NCBI GenBank assembly: GCA_037367405.1
Contig: JAZKJV010001876.1
Coordinates: 1,550,001-1,614,000 of the forward strand
Source of the DNA: Ottelia alismoides
Lineage: Eukaryota > Streptophyta > Magnoliopsida > Alismatales > Hydrocharitaceae
Direction of reading: 5' to 3'
DNA: 64,000 nucleotides
Shown here: piece by piece, positions 12,155 to 23,832 of the stretch
Layout of the letters: each line of letters starts with the position of its first letter
Position numbering within the stretch: the stretch's first letter is position 1
Position numbers and translations under genes: made by a program
Notes under the pieces: generated by a model
Databases searched by the model: none
Told to the model about the DNA's origin: nothing
Seen by the model: the letters and a program-made list of their open reading frames with translations, nothing else

Positions 12155-13540
12155 CTAAGGAGGAATTTCAGTTGACACAAGCCTTTCTATCCTTGACCTG
12201 GATATGTGCCCTAATCGTTTGTGCCATAATGATGCTGAATCTGTATCTGTAGATTTTCTTTTCATACCTCGTGTTGTAGAAAGAAATGATTCACTATAAG
12301 AGGCAATAGTATTCAAGCAATAAAGACGATCAAATTCAGATAAGAAACCAGAACCAACAAGGATAGAATTTTGAAATAGACTAAGTTTTCCATCACCAAA
12401 AGAAACAGAATAACTAGCTTTGTCCAAAAGATAAATTGAAATTAAATTTCTACGAAAAGAAGGAGCAACAAAAGTTCCATCTAGATCAAGATAAAAGCCA
12501 CTCTTCAGCAATAATCTGAATTTTCCTATTGCTTCGACATCTACTGATTCACCATTCCCCACATAGAGGTACTTTTCAGCTTGACTGGGTTTTTGGTAGC
12601 TCAGACAGCTCTGCATGGAGATACTAACATGAGTAGCAGCTCCAGAATCTAGCCACCAAGTGTACTGTGGTACCGAAGTCAAATTAATTTCTGAACAAAC
12701 CAAACTATGAAGCGTACCTTTCTTAGCACGCCAAGCGTGATAATTTGTGCACTGCTTCTTCCTGTGTCCTTCAGCTCCACAAAAGAAACAACCCGTAGCA
12801 GATGGTTCCTTATTTTGTTGTTTCTTATGAGGTACTGTGACTGCAACTTCCTTTTCCTGCTTCCTTTTCTTGCCCTTTCCCTTAGAGGTGGAGGCAAGAT
12901 GAGCACTTTCTGTCTTATCTTGCTTTATCCTTTCCTCTTCCTGAACACAGTATGAGATGAGCTCATTCAGAGACCAAGTCTCTTTCTGACAGTTATAGCT
13001 CACCTTAAACTGATTGAATGAAGGTGGAAGAGATATCAGAACCAAATGCACCAACAAGTCCTCAGAGAGTTCAAGTTTGAGTGCTTTTAACTTAGAAGCA
13101 AGATGAGACATTTCCATGATGTACTCCCTGATGTTACCTTTTCCCTTATACCGCATTGAAATCAGACTAGCCAAGAGTGTACCAATTTCAGCCTTTTCAT
13201 TCTTGGCAAATCGTTTTTCAATATCGGTAAGGAATTCTTTAGCAGTACTTATTTTCTCAGACATAGTGCCCCTGAATGCTTCCGGAATGGCTCTTTTCAT
13301 TATCATCATGCACATGCGATTTGATCTCTCCCACTTTTCTTTATCCCTCTTTTCATCAGAGGTACTCTTATCCGTAAGTGGTGGAGGAGAGTCAATCCTT
13401 ATCGCAAGGTCAAGATCCATGACCCCGAGAACTATCAACAAGTTCTCCTGCCATGACTTAAAATTGGAGCCATTTAACATTGGAATCGAATTGATGGTAG
13501 CAGTTATATTGGAGGAATTCATATCTGAAAAAAATAACAT
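12155..13540 (-). pseudogene. Copia H gag, protease and pre-integrase
   Basis: The 461-residue frame holds the Copia gag domain (residues about 20-200, UBN2-type), a basic stretch (219-231), a CCHC knuckle with Cys251, Cys254, His259 and Cys264, the aspartic protease motif WWLDSGAATHVS with Asp298, and the GAG_pre-integrase motif LWHKRLGHIS near 440. Gag packages the RNA and the protease cleaves the polyprotein. The ATG is plausible as the natural start: MNSSNITATINSIPMLNG a few residues later is the usual Copia N-terminal pattern, so the second Met (residue 7) is an alternative start. The frame ends early at a single-base deletion before the integrase zinc region. Confidence 0.93.
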
Positions 13541-14012
13541 AAATGCTCACATAGCTGCAAATAAAAAAATGAATATAGGTATAATCCCATCTCAAGATAT
13601 CTACCACTCCATTATAGTTTTATCTTTGGACAAAAATATAACTTGTGAGCGATAACTTGACTTAGTAATAAATATTGATGATAATAACGTACCAAATAGA
13701 AATCTACCTTTGGGTGGATTTAATATTTGCACGATAACCAAATAATCATCACTTATTTAATACTAAACCATATGCATAATTTCTAATGGATATCAATTTT
13801 CCTTTGGGTAAATATCATCCATAAAAATTAATAATGCATAGCCGTTTATATTTCATCACACATTAATTTCAACAACATTGGCCACTTTGGTGACATATTG
13901 TTTAAACAAATGTATATCGAAATATGTAAAAAACCATCCCTATATTCAAAACCGTTGTTAAATTTTAACAACAAAAATTGCCCTAATGGGAATCTGTGGG
14001 CCCATAACCCAT
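13541..14012 (-). other. Copia H 5' leader
   Basis: AT-rich untranslated leader between the 5' LTR and gag. The bases following the LTR on the minus strand (ATGGGTTATGGGCCC) occupy the primer-site position but are not the usual TGGTATCAGAGC, so the primer tRNA is uncertain. Confidence 0.6.
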
Positions 14013-14728
14013 TGTAGGATTCTAAAGACTTGATCCTTGATGGGTATTGCCATAACAAATGTAGATAATTCATAACAAAAGTATGACTTTCAGTTTTCTA
14101 TTTGTTTACACATACATGTCTAGAACAACAAGGTAATTTATGAGATTCTGACAATATCAAAGCTACTAATAAAAGACATTGATCAAGTATTTAAGATGAC
14201 AATAAAGGAAACATGCTGAAAATTATAAGAGAGTATATGAATGAAAAGAAAGTGCAACAATATGAACTAGAATGACATGTAGAATATACTAACCGGATTG
14301 AAGGGCAGCCATTAAACAAAAAAAAGGTCGGATCTTCCAAAGGAGAAGCCAAACCTCCAACCTTTAATCTTCGTAACCTCTCTGTGTCTTTCTCTGTTGA
14401 GAAAGCTCAACCTTTTAAAGAGGGATATCCGTAACTTCCCCTTTTGAGATGGGATTCAAAAGTGATGTGTGTTGGGGTGGTTTCCTTTGGGGACCATGAC
14501 CCATTCTCAAACTACCTTGATAATTTTCAGTTCTACCCATCATAGATCTGAAATTATCCCTTAGGTCTCTACATAAGCAATCCACATGTAACCAAAAATA
14601 TACACGTATGCCCAAATAAATTCTTGAACTTTATTTGATCACCTTTTTTATTTTATTGGGACACTTTGACAGTATTATCGATTATATATGTATATATATA
14701 AGTCCATCGTTAGAATTAAATTCCAACA
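14013..14728 (-). repeat. Copia H 5' LTR
   Basis: Partner of the LTR at 8351, same length, starting TGTTGGAA on the minus strand and ending CCTACA. It is followed in plus sense by A and then the GATAC duplication. Confidence 0.92.
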
Positions 14729-14729
14729 A

Positions 14730-16177
14730 GATACTTCTGCCTCTACCTTTCATCCTCAAGTTTCATCTCTTCCACCTCTCTGATCTACGTTATCTTCGTC
14801 TCCAATTCATCAACATCGCATTGGCACTTGGGTTCTTCATCATCCTTGATGGCCGCTTCATCGACCACGAGAGGCTTGTGCCCCGATCTCCAGCTATCGG
14901 AGCCTTGGGCCCCTTCGCACTCTGCCCTCACTGCCAAGATTCACCCACAACACTTCCAGCATGGCCGCCCTCCACCAAGGCTCCTCCAGGCCTGCTCACC
15001 TGAACCTTCCTCCACAGCAGCGAGCGTCACCTGGTGTGGAATCAAGCCTTCATCAATAGCACAGATCAAGAAGCAGCTTCGGAGCCGAACCACGAGCCTA
15101 GGGGATACTTGAAGCGACGGAAGCTGCCATGTGTAATGGTAGCACCGAACCTCTGACGAAGCAGCTGCCATGCACGTAGGATTGGGGAGTTTTGCGCGAA
15201 AGCCCCTATAGATCTTAGAAATAGCAAAGACAACCCCGCTACAGTGATGTCAGCATTGCATGCTTTGCACGTGTGGGCACGTGAAAAATTACTCAGACAC
15301 CCTCGTAGATACCTAGAATCACGAGTGTACCCCTACCTTGGTTTGTCTTCAGAGGAGGTCTAGCGGATATCAAAAAGACATTTTATTCATTTTCTTTACA
15401 ATTTAGTCCATGAACTTTAAGTGGTCATATATTGAACATTATTTATCGTATTTCAACGTTTTTGGTGTCATTTTGATCCCTGATTCGTTGTCATCCGTAT
15501 TAAACATTGAGATTATAATTTTGCAGTATTATTTGACATTGATTAATTGAAGAACTACTTGGTTCATTTTCAAGCACTTGTAGTTCAATTCATTGATTAT
15601 CTTGCTCAAGAACGTATGTCGCGATTTGGGGATATTCATTTAGGAAATTGATATGACATTAGTTGACACATTATCTCTAGGATTAAACAAGAGGAAGGGT
15701 GTTGGGATTAATCAATTTGGTGTATTGCTCCATATTCACCATCACTTGCATTTACATTTCGCGTCATTTAAAAATCAACAAAACCATTGCATTTATTTAT
15801 TTCTCACCATATAACACGTCATTATTTTTTTGCATTAAAAGTATTTTGCAAATTCATGCATCACATTTCCTCTTCTTGCAATTAATTACATCTTTAAATA
15901 AAAAAAAGAGAAAAATGAAAAAGATAAAAAATAATAAAATTATTTGTATGCATCTCTGAAAACATAAGTTCTATATCGCCTAATGATCAATCCAAGGAGG
16001 CAGAGGCCTCCCTGGGTTCGACTTTGGATTTGCCCAAGTAAAATATAAATTGGATCGCTTGCTTTTAATTGAAATATTAATTGAGTAGTGGTTTTTTATT
16101 AATCTATTTATTTCCCGACTACAACGAAATTGAATATTAAATCCATACAATTAGCGAGCGTAAATAACAGGTTTTCA
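14730..16177 (+). mobile_element. Gypsy E: 5' LTR, second segment
   Basis: Continuation of the LTR split by Copia H. Joined to 6535-8350 it gives an LTR of about 3.26 kb, close to the 3.13 and 3.15 kb of Gypsy A and C. Two CACGTG boxes occur at 15268 and 15278. The last 250 bases resemble the 3' ends of J and A (GGTTCGAC, GCCCAAGTAAAAT, and CGACTACAACGAAATTGAAT). It ends GGTTTTCA, two bases before the primer site. I see no gene in it. Confidence 0.8.
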
Positions 16178-16179
16178 AA

Positions 16180-16197
16180 TGGTATCATTGCCGTGGA
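16180..16197 (+). other. Primer binding site of Gypsy E
   Basis: TGGTATCATTGCCGTGGA, followed by GGC. It matches the tRNA-Asp complement TGGCGCCGTTGCCGGGGA at 13 of 18 positions; four of the five differences are transitions. Confidence 0.75.
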
Positions 16198-17788
16198 GGC
16201 ACGGCTTCGGTTAATTTTTAGAAAATCTAGATATTAGGTTTTCCACCCCCCGGTAGTTTGACCCTCGATTTTCATGTATTTATTTTTTTGTTTATTTTCT
16301 CGGCATTTTTTGTGAACATCACTCTAATATTTTTTTTGTGTGTGAGGTACCCGATGGACTTGGAGTGGTTTTCTTGGAAGTTTATGCAACTTGAAGCTAC
16401 TAGGATGCACGAAGAATTTATTTTATTATTTTTGGAGAGAGAGTTTGTGTTCTTCTTTATTAATTTGTAATTAATTGCTCATTTCCAGTGGTCCCCAATA
16501 GGTTCTCACGTATGTAAAGCAATTGGACTTTTTATGTGATTTATCAGACATGTTTCACTCTCCGACGAAGGCGGGGCTGGACTTGAGTGGTTTGTAGTCC
16601 TAGGATTGCACCACGGCTATTAGAGCTACTAGGATTTTTTGATCTCGTAGGACTAGGACCACACCACATTTAATTATACGCACTAGATCGATTTTCATTT
16701 ACAAAATTAAATTGTTCTACCACTCGCTAACAGAAATTCAAGTTCTAGGTGTGATTTCCCCTGAATGCATTTGATTTATTTTTATAGCAAAATTTCAATT
16801 TCGTTTATCATATTGCATAAATATTGCGAGGAAGAACTGTTAGTATCTCTAACTTAGCATTCATCATCATATTCCCCATTGCACAGCTTTTTCGATTCTC
16901 CATCATTTTTCATTTACATAGGAATAAAGAAAATTGGAATCTCTGCGTAGACGTGTATTGATCTCCACTCAAATTCAAAGTGACAAACAAATTAAAATAA
17001 GGGGACAACTAACATTATTGACTAATTAAAACTAGATAAAATTGAATATCATTATTTTTAGGAGAACAACCATGTCCTTATATTCATTTATTGTTCTGAG
17101 TGAGAGATAAACGAACAATATGATAGAGCCAAGCCAGGATTTTCATATTTACTACTGGATTCTACAAAAATGATTAGCTACTTCTCAGTGAGGAAATACC
17201 GGTAGCCGATAAGCGATCTGGATTTCCTTAGCAGAGTGGATGGTTTAAAGGACACTGTGTAAGGCTCGGTCCGTAAGTAACGGGTAGCCATTCTACAGTC
17301 CGTACTTACATTTATACTAGTTGCAAGTAGGTGCAACTAATCATAACAGTCAGGCCAGTCTTCGGGGAAATACATGCACCTTAACAACTTGCTAACTCTT
17401 TCAAAGTTTGCATTTATCGCCAAATAAAAATGAAGAGATAATTGGTCGATCCTTGGCAGCCTTCAATGTGTCGAGTTAGTGAATTTTTGGGTTTACATTT
17501 GTGTGTTGAATTGTGTGACAATGCACTTACGCACAGATCGTGGTTTCGCAAGTAAATCTTTACCGTTCTCTTTGAAGATGTTGGAATATTGGCATTCATA
17601 CCTAGACTCTATGGGTCACGCTCACATGGCAAATTCCCAATCTTCATATCTACTTTCTTTTTAGAGGAATCCTCTCTTTTAGGTAGTTCCTCCCCAACCA
17701 TCATTCGTTCCACCCACCCACTCATCCTTGGATGAAACTTCGAGATACGAACCGCTCACATAACTGAACACTTACTTTTGTTGACATA
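16198..17788 (+). mobile_element. Gypsy E 5' leader
   Basis: Untranslated leader. Two blocks are shared with other elements: a segment around 16555-16590 containing GACTTGAGTGG, found in reverse complement in Gypsy A at about 53128-53138; and the block 17190-17335 containing CTTAGCAGAGTGG, shared with Gypsy C (59936-60064) and in part with Gypsy A (52533-52575). Short open frames here have no recognisable product. Confidence 0.7.
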
Positions 17789-19830
17789 ATGGAGCTAACA
17801 AATTCGAGGATGAATACAGGCGTAATCGACTTTAATAGAGGAACACGATTCCCGGCTACATATGATAATTCATTGTTTGAACCATCCTCTACTCGGGATG
17901 ACTTATGGCCCGAGTATGATCACTTTTCCTTTGACCACATAGATGACACCCAAAGTCAAGGAAATAGGACTCATGACCATACCCTGATCGCATAGACTGA
18001 TTACTTCTTGGTTCGGGAGAAAATACCAAAGTCATGGCATACCGAGCATAGTCACTCCTCTTCAAGTCATGAGATAATATCAAAGAAAATATCTTGGATC
18101 AATCAGAGAACCAATGCCCTGGCATAAAATTTTGATAATATCCTCCAAAGAGTAGAATACATGATAACCAACCAAGGGGAATTAAGAAGACCACAGAGCA
18201 AATCCGAGACACACATGTGCCAAATTTTCATACGGAGACATCACATACACCTGACCGGTCGACTAACCACCCTACTGACTTTATTAAAAATTCCTGAAAA
18301 ATAAAAACACCGGAAAATTCAAAAAACACCAATATGGAGTGCTTTGTAAAAGTCTGATCTTATAGCTTCCATTAATCAAGGTCATAGAGTTTGTACCTGA
18401 TCTTCAGAGATTCGTGAAGAGTCGGTTATCATCTAAGAAGATAGGAAAGAAGATATCTCGAACTGATTATCATTTAATTACGATGGCCAGTTCAATAGTG
18501 TTGACCCAGACAAGCAAGACCCATAAAGTAAAATGATTGACCAAGGTGACCTATGAAATTAGGAATACTGAATTTACTAATATTCGGATTGACAATGATT
18601 CCACCCTGAATATCCTCTTGAAGTTCGTGTTTGACCGACTCATTGGATTGATCCAATATGAGGTTCCGCAAGTTCCACCACTTCTCCATTCATTTCCAAT
18701 ACTGATCGTGAAACACCATGAGCAGTAGGATGTCGAGGTACGGAATTCAAAGTGACCCAAGTGATTGTTCAATTACTCAACCTATCTACAAAAAGACCAA
18801 GAGGATTTTTTCTTCCATTATTACTTTCCAAGGTGTCGCACATAGAGTGAACTATATTATCCTAGACATTGAACACTGAGGAGATTTGTCTTAGTCTCCC
18901 ACTATTTTCTGAAAGCCATTTCTAGGTTCTGCTAGAGAGACTATTGACTGCAAGACTCAAGACATCATATTCCCAATCCAAACCAAACCGATCAAATTCC
19001 CGAGAACATAATGGACCATGAGATAACTGAACAAAAAATCGGTAGTCGTGACATAGAGCAACCCTCACATGCCCAGACCTTTCCACTTTTCATAGACATA
19101 AGCGAAGGAGAGACACCTAATGAGACGACTGACGTAGCTACAAATGTGAATGAATCCAACCAAGACACCTCTGATTCACTACGCCCATACATAGTTATTT
19201 CGGATTTCCTTGATCATTAATGAGTGTCCACGCATGCAAAGCTGACTTGGAGCATGATATACACATCCTACGTGGGATGTGCACTGACCAAGCAAGAATG
19301 TTACACTGGTTATTCATCTTCTGAGGACCCTATGGTCAGTACCACACTTGGAGTACATCCTAAACCGACTAAGACTGTCACCTTTAATATTTTGAAAAAG
19401 GAATATTCTAAGGATTCCTCATCAGGTTCAAAGAAGGTGATCGTTATGAGCGAGCTCGGCTTGATGGATCTGGAACCTGATCGAAACAAGGAGTCATACG
19501 TCGACCAACGTTGGACTTTACCAACCCCTTAATATTATTCTTCTAGGGCCAACACCCTTAGTCCCATTCGATACACCGGAACAATTTGTTATGACGAGGC
19601 TAATACTTGTTCATTAGAGTATTCATCCAAGGACGAATCCGTTGACCCTAAGACTGAGCTTATTTTGAGAAAGCAGCTTAAGAATATGAATAGTTAGAGT
19701 ACCTCTACCTTTCAGTATTATTCTTTTGAGGACAACTCAGACGATGGTTGGGAAACTCCTACTTCACCTTCTTTCTATCATTATTCTGTTTCACCTCATG
19801 ATTCCAAAAAGATCAACCGTAAACCTCCTT
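17789..19830 (+). pseudogene. Gypsy E remnant frame with retropepsin
   Basis: Decayed polyprotein. A first open segment (17789 to about 18302, three stops) contains WINQRTNALA and is not a recognisable gag core. A retropepsin follows: RIDNDSTLNIL near 18590 corresponds to the catalytic LLDNGSSINL of Gypsy C (Gly of the D-G pair now Asp), and GVAHRVNYIILDIE, PTIF, KPFLGSA and IDCKT at about 18830-18955 match the second half of the Gypsy C protease. An acidic, Ser/Tyr-rich stretch (19011-19828, in-frame stops at 19218 and later) corresponds to the linker between protease and RT. RT, RNase H and the integrase core are absent: near 19830-19845 the linker runs directly into sequence like the last residues of Gypsy A integrase. 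Lesions make it non-coding today. Confidence 0.65.
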
Positions 19831-20016
19831 GATCATCGGACACCCTCCCTCCTACCCCCATCAGTTCCCTTGTACATCTTCTTCTTATACGTATGCCAAT
19901 GCCTAATTATAGGGGAGACCGATGCCATCTGTATTTACTCATCATTCTATTCCTCAGTACCATACTCACTCATGTCCTATACTTAGGCTAACCAGAGCCT
20001 AAGTATAGGGGGGACA
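19831..20016 (+). mobile_element. Gypsy E 3' interior with perfect hairpin
   Basis: Matches the reverse complement of 46080-45940 in Gypsy A, including ACCGATGCCATCTGTA. It contains a perfect 14 bp inverted repeat with a 6-base loop: CCTATACTTAGGCT at 19976-19989 and AGCCTAAGTATAGG at 19996-20009. Copia F1 cuts the element at 20017, a few bases after the hairpin, so polypurine tract and 3' LTR of E are not adjacent. Confidence 0.7.
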
Positions 20017-20619
20017 TGTTGGACATGCGATCCCACGACGAGCCATTATGCAATAAAAGTTATTGCACATATCATTCCCTGATCTGAAATGAAGAATAAA
20101 TAATTTGCAAAATAAGTCCCTTAGTACAATTAGGGTTATGTACTATGGCCATCTTTATAATCATACAACTGTTGATTCAATAATTGAATCATAGAGACTG
20201 GTACTTGGACGAATATCTAAAGGGTTAGATTGAAGACTCATCAAGCACCGTCAAATGATTGTTAAGAGATGATCTCCAGCCTGAGTAGGAGATGGTAATC
20301 CTTTCTCACATAGGCTGATATCTGACCGACCTCTTGATGCAGGTCCTCTGCATAGGAATAGAGATTCGGAGGTGTCAGATTAGTTAGGTCAAAGAGTTGA
20401 CTTAACGAGATCGAGATAACCAAAGTCCTATGTGATATGATGTCACGATATAGGCACGCATCCTCTGACCGGAGACAGATGTGTTACTATATGTCTGAGT
20501 ATGTAGATTTGGCAGAATAATAGGTTGATGACCTAACTAAGGTCTATACACCGGTGAGATATTAGGAAGAATCAAATTCCGTGCACGGTCGTCTCGCTTT
20601 GGAAACTTGACTGAATTTG

Positions 20620-20702
20620 TAGGTTTGATATATACTTTTGGAAAGTATATGATCAACACCTAGGTATGATATATGCTTTTGGAAAGTATATGATCGATAC
20701 CG
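20620..20702 (+). repeat. Two tandem dyads in Copia F1 LTR
   Basis: Two copies of a roughly 40 bp unit, each centred on an inverted repeat ATATACTTTTGGAAAGTAT or its ATATGCTTT variant. The same pair exists in the Copia F2 LTR at about 30700-30770, so it predates the split of the two copies. Confidence 0.75.
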
Positions 20703-21200
20703 AATCGCAACGATCAAATGAGAAACTTACTGATAAAACCATGAAGTAGACAGTATAAAGTTGATCTTATACTTCGGATTTATTCTGAGTCTTCTAGTAT
20801 GCAGGATGTACAGTATTGGGAATACATGAGGGTAATGTGATCATAAACGATTGTATAACCATGATGCTTCCATTCCTAGGGAGTGATGAAACGGGTCTGG
20901 ATTTTAGTGACTCCTCTCAATAGAGAAGTAATCTGATCTTGGTCCAAATGTTCGACATTGATCTGAATGTGATTCAGATGCAATGAGAAGAGTAGATTTG
21001 CGGTCTTGATTTAATCAAGCATCTATGGGAGGCTCGAGATCTGTATTTGAGATGTGATCTCAATATCCAAGTCACTATACATGGAACAATACAATCGCCA
21101 TGTCCTTATCTCCAAGTATTTGCGAGGAAAGCGTAATGTCCTTGAAAGAGTTTGTGGATAATTTCATTGTTGATATATGTATCCGAGCATCGAGAAAATT

Positions 21201-21380
21201 GATAATTAAATGTGACTTAATTATCATGGACAACATGAATTTGATTCATATTATAAAGAGAGTTACCTGAGATAATTAAATGTGATTTAATTATCAAAGA
21301 TGTGAATAATGTGAATGTGATTCATTTATTTTGGCACATGAGAATAGAGATCCAAGATGATTAAATACAACTTAATTATC
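21201..21380 (+). repeat. Three GATAATTAA...TTAATTATC dyads
   Basis: Imperfect inverted repeats at 21201-21225, 21271-21295 and 21356-21380, each about 25 bp and spaced 70-85 bp, in the U3 part of the Copia F1 LTR. Confidence 0.65.
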
Positions 21381-21683
21381 ATGGATATGAATAATATGGA
21401 TTGCACTATCCATATTAATCATATATATTTTTTAAATATGATTTATAATATATAAGAGAGAGCTATTTGTTATTTATATTTGTTGATTAATTATTGATGT
21501 GAATTGGATTCACATTGGATGATTAATTAAAATATAATTTACATTTTGTTTTGGGATGTGAATGTGATTCATATTTTTCCAATGACATGATTGCAATATT
21601 TCACAAGATAATTATGAATTATTTTTGTGAAATAATTTACAACAATTGTTGTTGTAGATCCTGCAGATATCATGCGATATTGT

Positions 21684-21731
21684 ATCTCATGAGATAATGA
21701 GATCTCATGAGATAATGAGATCTCATGAGAT
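21684..21731 (+). repeat. Palindrome array, ATCTCATGAGAT x3
   Basis: The perfect palindrome ATCTCATGAGAT occurs three times, separated by AATGAG, giving an 18 bp period (21684, 21702, 21720). It is not present at the matching place in the F2 LTR (about 29750). Confidence 0.9.
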
Positions 21732-21974
21732 GTTGGTAGCCATCCCTCTTTTAAGATATATGGTTTATCTCCTCATTATCTCCAAGGATAATTAATTGAT
21801 TTAATTTGAATTTAAATATATTGATTTATCGGTATATATTAAAATAAGTTAAGTTAAATTAATTATTGTTGTGTTTTTTACAACGAGATCATGACCATTG
21901 AGAGAAACACAAATCAATCTCAACCATTGATTATGTGTTATCCATGGATTGAGGTCCATGGACTCCCAAAACCC

Positions 21975-21982
21975 TATATAAG
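21975..21982 (+). promoter_or_regulatory. TATA box in Copia F1 LTR
   Basis: TATATAAG in the context CCCTATATAAGAAGAGG, about 590 bases before the LTR end. F2 has a TATAAAAG at the matching place (29497-29504, minus strand). Confidence 0.65.
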
Positions 21983-22565
21983 AAGAGGCACCCCTTGCTC
22001 TTCTAATATAGATGATTAATAATGAATGCTCTCTCTCTCTCTCTCGCTTTTCTCTCTACACGCCTAGTCTCTCTATCTCTCATGTGGCCATCCACTATGG
22101 ATGCCCTAGAGAGATCCTCCATCGTCGCAGCATCGTCGTTATGTTGCCCGATCGTTTGCTCGTGGATCTCCATCTACATCGACATGCCTTGCTCTTGAAG
22201 AAGATGTCGTATCTCGTTTGTCGAGATTAGGAGATCTGTGGCTTGGATCATCAACATGGATTGCGAGAAGCACACGTCTCATCCACGCGCTTGCAAGCGT
22301 CTCCTCCGTTGGATCGTACTTCAGACGGGAGGTCTCTTTGTTTAGAGATTCGATCGCAACTACGCTTCAAGAGGTAATCCTATTACGTATTTGTGGTTCA
22401 GACGAAATGATCCGAGAAGTGTTCTCGGATCATGTGGTTTCGTCACATAGAAAATTTTAATTTCCGTTGCCCGGAGCGACTAGTGCGACTAGTCGCTCCC
22501 AATCACATTCGATGCGATAATCACGCTTCCGTGATACGCTTGAGGTTTTTCCCATATCCTTCAAG

Positions 22566-22577
22566 TGGTATCAGAGC
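22566..22577 (+). other. Primer binding site of Copia F1
   Basis: TGGTATCAGAGC, the exact complement of the initiator tRNA-Met 3' end, two bases after the LTR. Confidence 0.9.
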
Positions 22578-23832
22578 CTGGTTGTCGAAGGTTTTGGATA
22601 AGATCCATGAACCTACGAAGATTTGGGCTCGTTTGGGTTCGTAAAGATTTTAGCATTTCAATTTTCGCAGCCATGTCTTGTGATAAAATTTTGGCCCTGT
22701 TTAAAATGCTTAAACACGAAATTTTAAATTGAATAATGTTCCCCATTAATTAAGGAAACAGTAGGATTTGAGTTTTTGTAATTTGGAATCCTACAACTCA
22801 AGATATGATCTTTTTAATAACCACATATCCTCTGTTTCGGGGACTGCGGATCATGACGTAATTAAGATGTTAATTACGGATTTGAAACATCTTGAAATGC
22901 ATGCAAATCACTTAGGTCTGTTATAAATCAAATTAGCATTTTTTAGGAACTTATTTTGCTTAATTAGGATTTAATTTGAATGAGATATGGTAATTTTAGT
23001 AAGTGAGGGTCACTGCTGAAATTACTTTCCTAATCAAGAACCTAGTGATTGTCATTTAAGAAATTAATAAAATTAAATTGTTTAATTTGCCGGAATAATT
23101 GTGCATAAATATTTGTGAAATATTTTATGATAATTATTTCTATAAATGACATTTCCCTAACCAATTATTGATTAGATGTGATCTAGATCACAAATTGGTT
23201 ACATGATCTACATTCCAACAAATATGTTGCTTGAATAGGATTTGGGATTTGTTTAGATAATTTCATTATAATACTAATCAAAATGGTTTTGATAATTATT
23301 ATTATATGGTATAATTTTGGTTGAAAAACCGATGATCATCTCAAGTACAAAGTGATCTATTTTGCATTATCCTTTCCCGAGGCGGATATGGTGCCTAATC
23401 GGGGAGCATTGGGGTAGCAGGTTGCACCGTGTGTGGTCTGTCCCACTCCCGTCGGTACTGGCCATGACAGAGGGTGTGGCCATGTACAAAGTAACAACTA
23501 ATAATGTTTGTTGGATATTAGTTAGATCATTAATTTAATATGATTAGATTAATTGGAATCCACTTAAAATCAAGACACTCTATTATAAATAAATGTGTTA
23601 TTTCCCTTGAAAGAATTGATCATAATGAATGTGATTCATGATGATTAATTAGAATTTGAATATGATATGGAGGATCACATAAGTGACATCCATGGTCTCC
23701 TGTCAAGGCGAAGGGTCCGTCGCCAGGGATTGTATGTAGGAGACGCATGTCCGAAGTGACAGCTCCTATATGCAAGCGCATCTGGATCGGGCTCTTTGCT
23801 TCTCGAAAGAGTAAGGTCGTATGTGTAGTGAC
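22578..23832 (+). mobile_element. Copia F1 5' leader
   Basis: AT-rich untranslated leader with a GC-richer block at about 23375-23490 and another at 23690-23830. No gag frame is reached before the element is cut by the hAT-like fragment. I see no gene in it. Confidence 0.6.

Larger units (their letters stand above)
8351..14729 (-). mobile_element. Copia H: complete Ty1/Copia element
   Basis: Full-length 6.4 kb element with LTRs at 8351-9066 and 14013-14728, which differ by about 17 substitutions and two single-base indels when read side by side (about 97% identity). GATAC flanks both ends within one base of the LTR termini, a target-site duplication. Minus-strand order is 5' LTR, leader, gag, protease, integrase, RT, RNase H, 3' LTR, the Copia order. 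Three coding lesions make it non-functional without help: two frameshifts around integrase and a TAG between RT and RNase H. It sits inside the 5' LTR of Gypsy E and is probably the youngest insertion visible. Confidence 0.93.
20017..22563 (+). mobile_element. Copia F1: 5' LTR
   Basis: A 2.55 kb LTR beginning TGTTGGACATG and ending TATCCTTCA, followed after two bases by a tRNA-Met primer site. The inverted copy at 28931-31468 is about 90% identical over the first 250 bases by eye. It contains a TATA box at 21975, a (CT)8 run at 22029-22045, tandem dyads near 20625-20700, three copies of a GATAATTAA dyad between 21201 and 21380, and a palindrome array at 21684-21731. Open frames at 22012-22644 are LTR-internal and not supported as genes. 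Confidence 0.88.

Noticed and set aside
14635..15171. Open frames of 76-122 residues after Copia H
   Set aside because: They span the Copia H/Gypsy E LTR junction or lie in the LTR; no homology recognised.
21684..21731. CRISPR-like repeat array
   Set aside because: Three short palindromes with identical 6-base spacers in a plant LTR; not a CRISPR structure.
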